From Lepturacanthus savala (Eukaryota > Chordata > Actinopteri > Scombriformes > Trichiuridae), in the NCBI GenBank assembly GCA_030544235.1, contig CM060467.1, positions 7,990,501 to 8,054,500 of the forward strand: DNA of 64,000 nucleotides. Reading direction: 5' to 3'. Shown piece after piece: positions 13,101 to 24,749 of this stretch. The position numbers and the translations under genes were made by a program. Below the pieces are notes generated by a model. It was not told the DNA's origin and searched no databases. It worked only from the letters and a program-made list of their open reading frames with translations. Every line of letters begins with the position of its first letter. Within the stretch, counting starts at the first letter, position 1.

Positions 13101-13613
13101 CGGTAAGAGACTTCCTCGGAGAACTGTTAGTTGAGTCTGGTTTTCTAGCAGTCAGCAACTTGTGCGCTGATATGGAAATCCAGCATTCTGCCTTATTTCA
13201 CATTTTTTACTTCTTTTCTATTGAACTGCTTTGTTCGTATTGAATGAAATGTGGCTGGTCCTTGAGGAAAATTTTGTCAAGGAAATTTGCCTGTCGTCTT
13301 GAGTCCTGACTGTTTTGCACACCTTACATGCACAATTGTATCAGCAATACCCAAGAGAGTCCTAATTGAGATTCAGTGTATGACTGATTAGATTTTCTCA
13401 TACTGTAGCAGCCCTTCATTTACATCGTCAAAGGTATCAAAGCTTTCATAGGGCAGTTAGAAATGTATGTAAAAGGGTGACCCTCTCTTTCTGTCTTCTA
13501 GCTGTCCTGTGGTGGGCTGCGGAAACACAGACGTGAGAGAGTCCGACCTGATTCCTGACCAGATTATGAGGAGAAAGATCCAGAGCCAAAAGAGGCAGAA
13601 CAACCGGACATAG
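10109..13613 (+). CDS. nsmce2: E3 SUMO-protein ligase NSE2 (MMS21), SMC5/6 complex subunit
   Basis: NSE2 docks on the SMC5 coiled coil and attaches SUMO to repair and cohesion proteins in the nucleus. Exons 10109-10223, 10835-10947, 11355-11508, 12692-12783, 12996-13102 and 13502-13613 join in frame into 230 residues (human 247). The N-terminal half is helical. The C-terminal half is an SP-RING: FTCPLTQ (C154), then C170 and H172 in KKCNHHYD, then C195 and C200 in CPVVGC, which fit the family zinc ligands. A second ATG lies two codons downstream (MSM...); the first is used here. The donor after exon 2 (GTGCAT) is weak but preserves frame. The C-terminus is shorter than in human, ending in a basic KRQNNRT tail. 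Confidence 0.95.
10380..10822 (+). mobile_element. LINE-type 3' tail (L2/CR1-like) in nsmce2 intron 1
   Basis: The stretch contains TTTTTGCACTATTCATACT, CTTGCACATTATTTGTAAAT, a GCATTTCATTGTACAG block and a CATGACAATAAACATTTTG end. These are features I associate with the 3' tails of fish non-LTR retrotransposons. There is no open reading frame. It ends about 13 bp before the acceptor of the exon at 10835. Family assignment is from memory. Confidence 0.6.
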
Positions 13614-13870
13614 TACTCAATATTTTCATTTGAATCATTTACCATATACTTGTTATTTGTATATTAAGAAAGGAATATTTTGATGGCTGGATTTTTTCTT
13701 TATTGATGTGCTTAAATTACTGACCTGTCTGCTGTTGTGAAAAAACTTTTTTTTTTAAACTCAACTTTTTAATTTTATTTTCAGAGTGTGTTTTTCAGCT
13801 GGAGCATTTTGGCTACTCCAGTCTTAAAGTTAAAATGTAGAAATGTAAATAAAGGCTGCAGATATTTGCA
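13614..13870 (+). other. nsmce2: nsmce2 3' UTR with polyadenylation signal
   Basis: AT-rich sequence after the nsmce2 stop ends with AATAAA at 13848-13853, so the transcript should end at about 13870. Confidence 0.75.
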
Positions 13871-13914
13871 TATATTTCTGTTTCTGCATTTCTGTCTGCA
13901 GTAAGTTACCAGAG

Positions 13915-13931
13915 CCACAAGAGGGCAGCAC
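13915..13931 (+). promoter_or_regulatory. CTCF-like motif
   Basis: CCACAAGAGGGCAGCAC closely matches the CTCF consensus CCACNAGRGGGCAGC in + orientation, 60 bp beyond the nsmce2 poly(A) signal. A short CA repeat follows at 13974-13988. Binding is inferred from the motif only. Confidence 0.5.
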
Positions 13932-15370
13932 ATTTCAGCTCCAGGTATGATGCAGGATTATAAATACAGTAGCACACACACACACACATACTGGTAATTT
14001 GTAGTCAAGGAGAGCTGATTTGAGACTTTCTAGTCTTATATTCAAAGTATGTGTACTTTACATACATTTGTTATTGAGAGGTGAATATTGGAAAGGTTAG
14101 TTTTTCTAAGACTTGTGATATTCATTTTTAAGACAGTTTCTGTCAAAAATGCAAGTACAGTTCCTCAAAAAAAAAACCTTGAAATAAACAGTGATGTTAT
14201 TGAGACATAAACAATCCATCCTTTAACATATACAGGAATGTACTTATCTGATTAAATTCCTTCCTGTGCCTCTATTAAGGGTCTTTGCACCAAAGGGGAA
14301 ACAAACAAAGTCTGTGTTGGGAAGAAACTAGGTGAACCTAATCTTTTAATAACTTTGTATCAGGCTTTTTTTAAAAACAAAAAAAAAATCTCTAATTGGT
14401 CTTTCCCTCCAAAGAGTGCGTCATGCAGCTCTAAGAGTATTTCCCCAATCAAGAAATTTATCTGGCAACAAACGATCTTAGGTAATGACTCATTCATTTC
14501 TGAACTAATTCTGTTTGATTTACCACTTTCCAAATCTAATCTTGTTTACGGCACAACGCGTTATGTAATTTCACAACAGCAGTTCAATTTGTGAGACGTG
14601 CATGCACATTCCACCGTATCGCAAGTATGTATTGCAGCTGTTCTTTAGAGGAATGCAGAGCTGCGAATATGCTCAGAAATTCAATCACAATATCGTGTGG
14701 ACACGCAGACCTGGAAAAAAACCCAACAACAATCCCCCATAGACATATGCTTTCCTGTGGTTATGTTTGATCTGGAATTCGCATTCATCTGTTCAAAAGC
14801 TGCAAGATATAGGTGTAATGGCTGCCTGCGTTGCTGTAAGCTTTAATATCTGGCTTGTCCAAGGAGGATTTTTACCTTTTGGCTGAGAACGAACTCTCAG
14901 TTCCGGGCACAGAATTCCTGGCAGGGCAGTGCCAGGGCTGGATGGTGAGAGAAAAGAATATTCACCTCACACTGGTACTCCTGTTACAAATTCTGGTGTT
15001 TCTTTTTTTTTCTTTTAGGGCTAAATCCAAACAGTTTTACAATCCGATCACGCAGTGCTGTTTCCAAAGTTGACACATCTACAGAGTTGCCAAGGAAACT
15101 ATTAACCGAGGTTGCCCACATGACTTTCCTCTATAAACTGAGACCGTTTTCTTAATACTAATTTCTTTCAAATGACTTCTAGTGTTACCAAAAAACAGGT
15201 ACTATAAGTAGTGCTCAACTTGAAATGATTCAACATCTACAAGATGTAAGACTACTTGCATTAGGATTCCTGAGGTAACACTTATCGTTTGAAACCCTTT
15301 TTCTCTCTGAATATCTTTTGACACGTTACAGTAGTGAAATCAATGACTTATGTGCTTTTCCTATAACAAG
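13932..15370. other. nsmce2-lratd2 spacer, no gene seen
   Basis: I see no coding potential with splice support here. A stretch around 14400-14650 has the mixed composition of a conserved non-coding element (it includes TAATTGGT and GGTAATGACTCATTCATT), but conservation cannot be judged from one sequence. Confidence 0.4.
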
Positions 15371-15694
15371 TCTTACAGCTCTGGAAAAAAGAGATCACTG
15401 CATTCTTTTTTTTCTGAAATCAGCATCTCTACATGTATTCCAGCCATAGCCAATTACAACACATGCACACCTCATTCTGCTTAAAGAGGTACCAGGAGTA
15501 GAATAAAGTCACCTAAGAACAATGGTAAAGACTTGTGGAGAGCATGCCATGACGCATGAAATCTGTAAATAAAAGTAAGGGTTATTGCACCAAATATTGA
15601 TTTCTGACCTCTTCTTAAGTGTAAATATTACTATTATGTTGATTTAAAATAAATCTGACCTTGTTTCTTTGCATTGTTTGAGGTCTGAAAACAT
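15371..15694 (-). mobile_element. Truncated copy of a TIR-bearing miniature DNA transposon (same family as 52983-53510)
   Basis: Starting at TTACAGCTCTGGAAAAAAG, the sequence is the reverse complement, at high identity, of about 53170-53510. It shares CAGCATCTCTACATGTATTC, CACACCTCATTCTGCTTAAA, GGGTTATTGCACCAAATATT and GTTTGAGGTCTGAAAAC. Only one terminal inverted repeat is present, so the copy is truncated. Confidence 0.8.
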
Positions 15695-16079
15695 TGTAAA
15701 CCTTTTTTTTATTTCTACGATTTGTCATTTCCTGCAAATACATACTCTAAACAATATTTATATTCGGAATTTGGGTGAATGTTATCAGTAGTTTACAGAC
15801 TCAAACAAAACTGATCCTTTTGCCCAAACACATACCTATATGTAGTAAAATCAGAAGTCAAAGTGAATGCAAGTCAAAATAGTACAGCCAGTAAAATGTA
15901 TTAAGACTTTGCTCTTCATTACATTAATGATTACGTACATTTTACTTAAATGATATCACTTAAAACATATCTCTCTTACACACTGTAGTGGAGTCATCTC
16001 AATCTCGCGTAGGTTTGCTGAAAGATACTTGAATATGTAAATGAGGTGAAAAAGGCGCACTGTCGCTTTAAATGAAAAA

Positions 16080-16778
16080 ACACCTCCCCGCCGCCACTAG
16101 ATCCAGGCTGAGTTTCGGTGCTTCATGCAACACAGACGTTCTACCGACAGCGCAGCGAGCCGCAGCCGCCAACCGCACAGGAAGGAGCCGCTGCAGATAT
16201 CCTGTTACACTCACCGATGTGACAACACGAGAGAAAGAAGAGAGAAAGCTGCAAAAAAAAAAAAAAAAAACTGCTGCAGGTGAGCGTTCCTGGCGCTCCG
16301 CAGACTTCTAAATACTGAAAGACAAAAATGGAGTAATTATAGACTAACTGTTACACCTGGGGCAGACTTGCATGGCAGCAGAAATGTGGACGATGCGTCA
16401 CAAGTAGAACTAACACACGCTTATTTGAGTTCTTGAGTTTCGCGGAAACTGAGCCAACAGGTGTGACCGGACGCACCTGTTGGGACTAACCTACGCCCGC
16501 GTGCGTGCGTGCGTGCGTGTGACCCGCGGCTTCTTTCGACCGCTCTGCTTAAACCGGAGTCCTGTTTATTCCCGTACAGGTCGGCGGACGCATACAGCTG
16601 GACATGGATTACCGGCGCCCGTCTTCACCGCTTTGGATTTAGTTGCGACAACCTGCGCCGCCTTCCGTCTCCTCCCCCGGTGAAGTTAAGGCGTCAAACA
16701 GGTGGATCCTGTTCGTGTGTTCAGCTGTAGCCCCCGTTACACCCACCCACCTTTTCTTTTTTTTTATTTTACACCTTT
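16080..16778 (+). promoter_or_regulatory. lratd2: lratd2 promoter/5' UTR region, probable non-coding first exon and intron
   Basis: This is CpG-rich sequence upstream of lratd2. A probable first exon ends at 16279 (CTGCTGCAG then GTGAGC), and a probable acceptor lies at 16577-16579 (CCCGTACAG), giving an intron of about 300 bp. The remainder is 5' leader with short upstream ATGs. The split matches my recollection that this gene has a non-coding first exon. The splice sites are seen; the exon is inferred. Confidence 0.5.
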
Positions 16779-17621
16779 ATGGGGAACCAGGTGGAGAAAC
16801 TAACGCATTTAAATTACGCAGAGGTGCCGACGTCGGACCCAAATGGCTTCGAACCGGACGACGACGGACCGCGCATCGGCGTCTCTTATATCTTCTCCAA
16901 CGATGACGACGACGAGGAGGAGCGCGAGGACAACCTGGACCACTTCCCGCCGGAGAACCGCCGCGGGGACCACGAGGGGAAGCCCTTCGACCCCCGGGAC
17001 GAGCTGGAGTGCTCCATATACTACCGGGAGGAGTGCGTCTACGAGAGGAGCTGCGGAGCCGCCGCCGCTGCCGCCGCGCACTCTGCGGAAAGTCTCCTGA
17101 ACAAGTGCAGACCGGGAGACCTGCTGGAGTTCCTGGCCACCGGACAGTACCCGCACTGGGCCGTGTACGTCGGGGATTTCCAGGTGGTTCACCTGCACCG
17201 GGCCGAGGTCAAGAACAACTTTCTTACGGACGTCAGCCAGGGCAAGAAAGGCCGGATAGTGAACGGCCTGTACCGGTACCGCGCGCTGTCGCCGGAGGTG
17301 ATCGTGCGCAACGCGCTGGACCACGTCGGGTCCAGGGACCGGGAGCTGTACTGGAGGAACTCTGAGTGCTTCGCCGCCTGGTGCCGCTTCGGCAAACGGG
17401 AGTTCAAAATCGGGGGGGAGATCCGGATCGGGAAGCAGCCGTACAGGTTAAAACTGCTCTTCTCCGAGAAGAAGAGCCACGTCCTGGAGTTTCAGAGCCT
17501 GGAGGACGTGATCATGGAGAAGAGGAGGAACGATCAGATCGGCAAAGACGCCGTGATGCAAGAGCTGTCCAACCACCTGAACTCGACCCAGGAAATCAAA
17601 GAGGATCGTTTCGCCAACTGA
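16779..17621 (+). CDS. lratd2: LRAT domain-containing protein 2 (FAM84B)
   Basis: A complete 280-residue frame in one exon, colinear with human LRATD2 (about 310 aa). The N-terminus MGNQVEKLTHLNY is diagnostic; Gly2 would allow N-myristoylation. Residues 40-55 form an acidic patch and 93-100 an alanine run. The LRAT/NlpC-P60-like domain spans about 105-225: CRPGDLLEFLATGQYPHWAV keeps the family His at 126, but the usual catalytic NCEHF box reads N194-S-E-C-F198. As I recall, human LRATD2 has the same change, so it is a subfamily trait and acyltransferase activity is doubtful. The C-terminus (residues 236-250) has LEFQSLEDVIMEKRR. The function is unclear; the human gene is often co-amplified with MYC. 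GC-rich codon use contrasts with the flanks. Confidence 0.97.
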   Translation: MGNQVEKLTHLNYAEVPTSDPNGFEPDDDGPRIGVSYIFSNDDDDEEEREDNLDHFPPENRRGDHEGKPFDPRDELECSIYYREECVYERSCGAAAAAAAHSAESLLNKCRPGDLLEFLATGQYPHWAVYVGDFQVVHLHRAEVKNNFLTDVSQGKKGRIVNGLYRYRALSPEVIVRNALDHVGSRDRELYWRNSECFAAWCRFGKREFKIGGEIRIGKQPYRLKLLFSEKKSHVLEFQSLEDVIMEKRRNDQIGKDAVMQELSNHLNSTQEIKEDRFAN

Positions 17622-18440
17622 CCCGTGGAGATGCTGCCGGTCAGAGGCTGAGATGAGGAATTCAGGAGATGCTGGTGGCTGTTTTTCATGCAGAGGGGGA
17701 AAAAAAACAGCTCAGCGGTGGTGGGGGAGCAGTAGAATGTCCCCAGGGAAGAGCTTTGTCTGTGGATTTGGGTTCACGACCCTCTCTGCAAACAGATATC
17801 TTGAAAGAGGAGTTTTAAAAAATTCATCAAAGAAATATTATTTCAAACCATGAGGAAAATTAATCTCAGTGGGTGACACAGTGGGTCACAGGGGTCAAAA
17901 CGAAAATTCTCTCAAGTAAATCCACACTGAAATCAAGACTCTGCAGAAAAAAAAGTGATTTTTTTTGTTGTTTTTTTACACACACAAGCCAAGATTAAGC
18001 GACTTGTTATGATGGATGCATATGCATCAAAGCTGCACCTGCAGGCTAAGCATTTGGGGATGGAGTCGGATTTTAATTGCCCATAATTATCTTTCTAATC
18101 CAACGAACTTTTGCACAGAGGAGCAAAACCTCTCCCATGTAGCCGCTACCTGATGAGAGTGCTGCTCCTGTACGACTCAGGTGTTGGAGCAGAAGAGGCA
18201 CACGCGGCTTTTTTATTATCATCGTGTGTCAAAGTTGAGGAAACTCCCTCCCCTGTTGCTTTATATCCAATCATCACACAGCTTTACCTGCTCTTTGACT
18301 ACTTTGAGAACACTGCTCACAGCTATGAATCCGCAATTGTATTTGATTCATCCGTTAACATAGTTTATTTATTTTTTTTGAGAGGAAAAAAAAGATGTTT
18401 GTATGAAGGAATATGGAAATAAATATATATTTGACCAGTA
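17622..18440 (+). other. lratd2: lratd2 3' UTR
   Basis: About 800 bp of AT-rich non-coding sequence ends at an AATAAA at 18418-18423. The extent is inferred from the first plausible poly(A) signal. Confidence 0.5.
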
Positions 18441-18540
18441 ATGTTTTATTTTTTTACTTTAGGGACTTTTTTTAGAATGATGTAATGACTTGTTTGGTAC
18501 AATGTCCATCAGTAATTGCAACCCATGAAACTCAGGAACA

Positions 18541-18652
18541 TTAACCCATTAAAGCCTAAGATCCGCCAAGTCTATAACTGTCATTTTATACATATCCCAT
18601 TTAAGCCTTGATTTTTTTTTTTTTTTAAAGATTTCATGCATATACTTATATA

Positions 18653-18694
<42 letters not shown>

Positions 18695-19028
18695 TATACT
18701 TATTAATGACAATTATTTTGGGGGGATTATTCTAGAGACTTGAATGCTTATATAGATATATACACATATATATATGTGTGGAAATCACAATAATCTAAAT
18801 TAAATGACTTTCTGGCACGATTTGTCTTTATATTCTCAGGAGGAAGGGATGGGAAGTTGACGTCATGTGAGAGGAAGCACTAGGAAACTATATTATTTGC
18901 CTAAAATCGTTGTCTAAGTTCTCTACTATCATGTAATTAAAAACTGTATGAGTAACCTTTAACTTTTATAAATTTATGTATAAAACGACAGTCATAGATT
19001 TAGAGGCTCATAGGCTTTAATGGGTTAA
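18541..19028. mobile_element. piggyBac-like miniature transposon (TTAA target site)
   Basis: A 480-bp element (18545-19024) is bounded on both sides by TTAA. The left end CCCATTAAAGCCTAAGATCC and the reverse-complemented right end CCCATTAAAGCCTATGAGCC match at 18 of 20 positions. Similarity continues about 35 bp further inward (...CTATRACTGTC.TTTTATACATA). There is no transposase frame. The interior holds a poly(T) run and a TA repeat (about 18645-18700). TTAA duplication and CCC/GGG termini are hallmarks of the piggyBac superfamily. Confidence 0.85.
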
Positions 19029-19135
19029 ACAAGTGTATTCTGTATTTAAATATGATTTATTCTTCCTAAACACCAGCATAGTTTTGAAAGCAGCTTCCCC
19101 ATCACAATCCCAGCTCTCACACAGGAAGGCCTCTA

Positions 19136-19840
19136 CCTGTCCATCTAGTGGGATTCCTTGTTTTTTTTTTTTTGCTTGTTATTATGCAGTGAAGAGCCTT
19201 GGCCGCCCCGCAGTTAAAGCTGCTAATGCTGCCAGTTTTGATCAAAAACATTTGCCTCAGAGTGGCAGCTCCCCGAGGCGACACCAGCTTTGTTAACTCG
19301 TGTCGAGTCGTGTTCCAACCGCGCCGGACGTTCTGTTGTGTTTACACATCTGCCACCTAAAGATACGTCGTCCTCTCTCAGCCAAAACGCATCTCCCTCG
19401 AGTTCTCTTTTAAAGATACTGAATTAAAATGGAAATTATGTAAGGAGCAGCATCGCAGCTCATGTAATGCGATGAGATTACAACCGCGGCGGGCAAACAA
19501 TCTGATTTTCAACAGGAAATTCAGATGTGTGATAATTTAAATGCAAAAAAAAAGAATCTTGCACAATGCTTTACAGTATATGCGTGCATAGGCTGCAACG
19601 GAAATGACCGTGGGCCCTGAGGTTCCTCTCAAACTGTGAGGCGGTGGTGTGTGTGTTTTTTTTTTTTATTTCCTTCTCTCTGCATGTTTCAGAGGAAGCT
19701 TAGAATGCTGTCAGTAAGATGAGTGACTCGGCCTGTTTGTTTGAGCTCTGCTGATATTTGCATGGAGATAGCACCGCAGTCATTCTTCTGCAGGTAACGT
19801 CCCACCGGACCCAAACTAGGATCATCATCAGCACTGATAC
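19136..19840. promoter_or_regulatory. Candidate conserved non-coding block in the lratd2-klhl38 interval
   Basis: A non-repetitive, CpG-containing stretch with homeodomain-type and E-box-like words lies inside AT-rich surroundings. A CTCF-like word (CCACTAGATGGACAGG) reads on the minus strand at about 19136-19153. There is no coding support. The call rests on composition alone. Confidence 0.3.
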
Positions 19841-20654
19841 CAAATAGGAAAAGCGTGTTGGACACATTAGCATTTCTTCAATTCTCTGTAGTGTACAGTG
19901 ATGAAATATGAATTGTGTGTGTAAGTGATGAATATTTATGATAATCAGTCATATTTCTTAGCACCCAGTGAGCCTGAGCAGCATTGGGTGAAGAACACAA
20001 TGTTAAAGCAGCTGCAAGTGGAGTTGTGTAACTCTGAATATTAAAATGCATTTTTTTTTCCATCATGCATGACAATGGCGGAGTAGAATTGTACTTGCGT
20101 TCGGTCACATGCAATTCCATTTTCAATCCTGGTCTCTGCATACCATGTGCACTGATACATGATGATCAAATGCCAAGGTGTCAACTGAATTAATATAAAT
20201 TTGACTTGTTTTATTGGGAATTTTGATAGGTGGTGCATCTCTAAAGACCCTGTGTGTTTCTCTTGTCAACAAACGGAAACATTTTTGTTTCTTGAGGTCT
20301 AGCAACCGTGTTCAACGCGTTCCGTTCCTCATAAAACATTTGTGAAGCAGATTTTTTTCATGTTTGCTAGCTTGCAGGTGTCTCCATTGTACAGACAGTT
20401 GGTCAAGGGAGTAGTGTGACACCATTTACAGGGCGGTTTATTGCATCATGAACAAAAAACCACAGTTTTTAGTCAAAAGCTCTACAGGTTGCCTTTCTTT
20501 TAACTTGTATGCACATAATTTGACTCAGTTTCACATTCTTTGCATGTTTGATTGGTCAGAAAAAGTTAATTTATGGGATCTGTAATCAATCCCATGTGAC
20601 TAGTCGTTCAAAATGACCTAAACTGGAAGCTTGGAGAACATCAGCACCATCTAT

Positions 20655-20760
20655 GAATTATGACATGATTGTGAGTCAAATGGGATAAACTGGACAGGAA
20701 GACGGGGGGGGGTTAAGTCTTCCTGTTGTTTAGGAACATGGTGCTTTCATCTTCCCCCTT
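20655..20760 (+). repeat. Inverted-duplicated regulatory-looking element, copy 1
   Basis: This block matches the reverse complement of about 27055-27160 over roughly 100 bp, including an uninterrupted 26-bp identity (20715-20740 against 27077-27102) and ACTGGACAGGAAG upstream of it. It contains ETS-type CAGGAAG/CTTCCTG, FOX-type TTGTTTAGG and poly-C words, and no transposon hallmarks. Confidence 0.8.
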
Positions 20761-23488
20761 CCAGCCCCACCCCGCACTTTTCCGTCATATAAATCCACCA
20801 TTCCGGGCTTTACTTTCAGCTTGACAGGCTGGCTCATCCATGTCAGCCTCCTGGCCAGCGAGTGTGTCATGTTTCCTTCGGAGGATTGGAGGAAAGCCCG
20901 CATCCTTCAGGCCAAACTGGCAACGGTAGGGAAGTTGGGAACGAGCCAGCGCTCAAATCAAACCCACCCTCTGTTTGCAAAAATGTCATTATCTACAAAT
21001 ACGTCTTCCCACACGCAAACAAGTCTGAAGTTCAGAGGGGTGTGCTCATGAGGAGATTCTATCTGACAGCCCTACATGATGTGGGAGTGTATTTCAGACA
21101 TGGCCTAAAGCCACTGGAAGATAGTTCCCCATGTGGGACAAACACTGCTTTTAAAAATGGATAGTTTGAAAGCTTGTGACAATTTAAGGTTGTCTGCTTG
21201 ACTATTTAGAATTTGAATCTCACCTCGGGGCATTTTATTAGATGTTTTATGTCTCATCTATTTGTTGCTCAGACAGCAGCTCTGAACTGCTGAGGATTTT
21301 GCCAGTAGATAACGATTCCTCCTCAACCGGTAAAGAACAGGATTTATGACTGGCTGTTGGGAGATAGAGCGAAAGTGTGTGTTTTGTAAGATAAAGTAAA
21401 CCGATTACTGAGATAACGCCAGCCTTTTGATTAGTGTTGCCATTAAATTAAACGTGCTTCAAAGTCCCAGTCCTGCTAAAGGTTACCTTTTTAAAAAAAT
21501 ATGAATTTCCTTCCTTACCTGTTGAAACCCTGCTGAATACTGTGAGGTTTTTGTTAGGTTGTTTCTACGGCCCACTCACCTGAATCCTGCTTATGCGCGC
21601 ATTTGGAGAGACAGTTCCATTTTCTGCGAATTAGACCGAGTATAATGAAAACTCTAAAAATCCTTGTAACTCTAAAATTAACTACGCCGCATTCAATACC
21701 TGTCATCGATCCACAGCGCTGCAACTCATAACTTTTACTTTTGCTCCCCACTTTTTACATTTTTTCCCTGAACTTTTCTTTGAGCACCACCTGCCTGCAC
21801 CGGGTTAATGATTTACTGTATATCTCCCGCCAGTGTGACTTGGACTGGTTTCTGTTTGCGGTTCATTTCAGACTGGCGCTGCACCGCTCTGTGATTCTTT
21901 CTCGTCCCGACGTGGGGATGAGTGTTTGTTTTTTCAGCCTGAACAAAAGGCAAAGTCCACCCCCCTACCGTTTCCATGCTCCCAGCTCCAAGGCCGCCCT
22001 CCTTATTCAAAGCAACATTCCCATAGCCTCGTTTCGTGCCACTTTTCCAACTGCCTGGTTGAATTTGGTTTGTGTGCTACCACACATGCGTGCAGCCAAC
22101 CGATCTTCCCTTCCTCCTTTTGTGGTTTATTTCCCTTTTTCCTTGACAAATGTAAAAAAAAAAAAAAAGTTAAAAGCTACTGGGATTGCTGTTCTCAGAA
22201 ACGATCAGTTAAAAAACAAAAAAAAAAAAACATGGCGGTTCAAAGGAAATAACAAGGGAACAAGAATGCTAATGCAGCGAGTCAGCCTGGGTGATGATAT
22301 AAGACGTCATGTATAAGGGTAGCTTTGTAAGACCATGAAAGAAAATCTTTGATTCGATCAGCGTGTCTCAAGCAAGAGTGTAAATTCTGAGATCACAGGA
22401 GCTGATGAGGAGCCCCTCAGAATAGAAGCCTGGTCAGCCTGGGCTATCCGATTCCCATAAGCAGAGGCAGACAAACAAGAAAGTGACAGATAAAGTTGAG
22501 TACACGGACCCCTTTTCTTTGGATGGCGACGGATGAATACACGAATAAAAGAAATGGACAGAAGGCGCGAGTTATGACTTGAAAAGAGCGCGAGCAGGAA
22601 TCACAGCGGCCATTAAACCCTTATACTTTTAACCAAGACGCGACTGAGAATTGTTGCCCTCAAGCGCAACGATGTGAAGTTTGTCACTTCAATTATTTAT
22701 GGCTGGATGATTCAATACCTTCAGAATCAAGATCCATCTTATCCCGAGTCATCACAGTAATATCTGCCCTGCATCTTTCAGCTATACTGACAAAAAAATT
22801 ACACTTTAGCAGCAAATCCAATTAAAACTAATTAATGCCTAGACAGTAAAACCGTATATACCATAAATCATAAAATCCCTAAATGAATAACCAAGTAAAA
22901 CAGCGGAATAAGAGCCACACACTGTTTAAAAAGTGTCAGTTTTTGTGCGTGGAGTATGCTGCTTTACCTGGCAGCAAGACTCATAATCCCCCAAGAGTCT
23001 TTTTTTTTTTTTTTTTGGCAATTAAAAAAGCCTCCACTTACGGCTGTCTTTTCAAACCTTCCTCCCAGATCCGAACAGAATCAAATTAACACTTATCAAC
23101 ATTCTTACGCTTCTTTACTTTTAATTCCATGTTGCTGTGCTGTCAGTTTAATTGTCAGCGACAGAGCTGTTTTTTTATGTCCCTTCCTTCTTTGCTTCCT
23201 TCTCTCTTTGCTTGATCTTCTGCTTCCACCTTGTTTACCATCTGTCTTTATCTTGAGTAGTTCCACGGACACGCGATGATGTCCAATGACTCAGATGTTT
23301 CCACATCTGCTTTTTGAGGCTAACCGTTTCTCAGTTTTCATCGTGAGTTGCAGATTTGATGTCGTCCCTCCTGCAGCTACACAACACCAGTGCTGTGAAC
23401 ACCGATGCAAACTCTTGAGCAACCGTCACTATCAGTTGTGGCGATGAGGCCCCGTGCGTGCACTTATTCTTTTATTCTATTGAAGCCT

Positions 23489-23730
23489 TAAAGGAATAGT
23501 TCAACATTTTTGGTAAATAGGCTATTTGTTTTCTTGGCAAGAGTTCGATAAGAAGATTAATACCTCTCTCTCCTGTTTGTTGGTTTAATATGGTTCTCAT
23601 ATCTAGAATCTGGAACTGGAGTCAGCACACAATTATTTATTTTTAATAAATAAGGAATGTAATAAAATGTAAATTAGGATTTTGTTAGCTTCAGACTGAG
23701 CCAGACTAGCAGTTTCCCCAGTGAGGGAAT
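23489..23730 (+). repeat. Dispersed teleost-type repeat fragment
   Basis: GGAATAGTTCAACATTTTTG, followed by GATAAGAAGATTAATACC and later GAGCCAGACTAGCAGTTTCC, resembles a common fish interspersed repeat that I recall but cannot name securely. A related fragment lies at about 31255-31370 (GATAAGAAGATTGA, TTAGCATAAAGACTTTAAGC). Confidence 0.45.
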
Positions 23731-24448
23731 TTTCATATATCAGGATGTCAACTAGCTGTTTCTCAGGGCAAGATGTACTTCTTCTCAGGGCGTTACATTT
23801 TGTTTCAAGTCAAGGCTGTTAGGGAAGCAAATCCTTATCTGAAGTATAACTAGGCATGGAAACAATTCTCCTGCAGACCTGTTGGAATAGAATCCAGAGT
23901 CCTGGCTGCAATCAGAGTGTATTCAAAGGTTTCTTAATCGATTAAGTTGCCAATAAATCAGTTCGCACAAAGCATCCAAAGCTTTTTATAGTCCTGAAAG
24001 ATCAAGTTCAAGATTTCTCTAACAGACTCCGTGATAAAGCATGACGAGCTCTGACCAGAGGCACAGCATGCTCCTCATACTGTGGTTTGGAATCCAAATG
24101 ACCTACGAGTATTATTTCATACCTTCACCCTACCCTGTACCTGTCAATTATTTTGAACTTTCTGCACTCATCCTGTTTTTTTTAATTTTTTATTTTCCTC
24201 TCCTGATTTTAAAGGTAGCGGAGAGCAAAGTTTTAAACATGAATCATTTATGCATTATTTTGCAGGCGTATGAGTTGCAGGCACGTACACATTGTCGAGG
24301 AAAGGTTAAACACCAAGTGGCATTTTGCGTGTGTTCTTGTGTGTACATTTATGTAAAGGTACCATATTGCAGATATTGCAGAAAGAGTGCTGTTAATTGC
24401 CTATTGATTATAAGGAAGGTTAGGTGAGTGCTACATAAATAGTCATGT

Positions 24449-24449
<1 letters not shown>

Positions 24450-24481
<32 letters not shown>

Positions 24482-24749
24482 CGTTCAAAAGTTTGGGGTC
24501 ACTTATAAATGTCCTTATTTTTGACAGAAAAGCTATGTTTATTTTAATGAAGATAAGATTAAAATAAGAAATACACTATAAATTGCTAATGTGGTAAATG
24601 ACTATTCTAGCTGCAATGTCTGGTTTTTGGTGAAATATCTACATGTGTATTGAATGGTACAATGTGTTTGCTCATTGCGTCAGAAGGCTATTGTATTCAT
24701 TTCAATTCATAACAACTCATGGTGGTCAATAAAAGTGTGACTTTTCATG

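Noticed and set aside
13932..16080. Possible remnant of trib1 between nsmce2 and lratd2
   Set aside because: No kinase-like or COP1/MEK1-binding tail motif is visible in any frame here.
16809..17324. 171-codon open frame on the minus strand across lratd2
   Set aside because: It is an antisense shadow of a GC-rich coding exon; the + strand frame matches a known family end to end.
21741..22316. 191-codon + strand open frame
   Set aside because: There are no recognisable domain, splice context or composition signals, and it runs through poly(A)-encoded lysine tracts; likely chance.
24041..24427. 128-codon + strand open frame
   Set aside because: It has no homology I recognise, no CpG or splice support, and AT-rich low-complexity hydrophobic content; likely chance.
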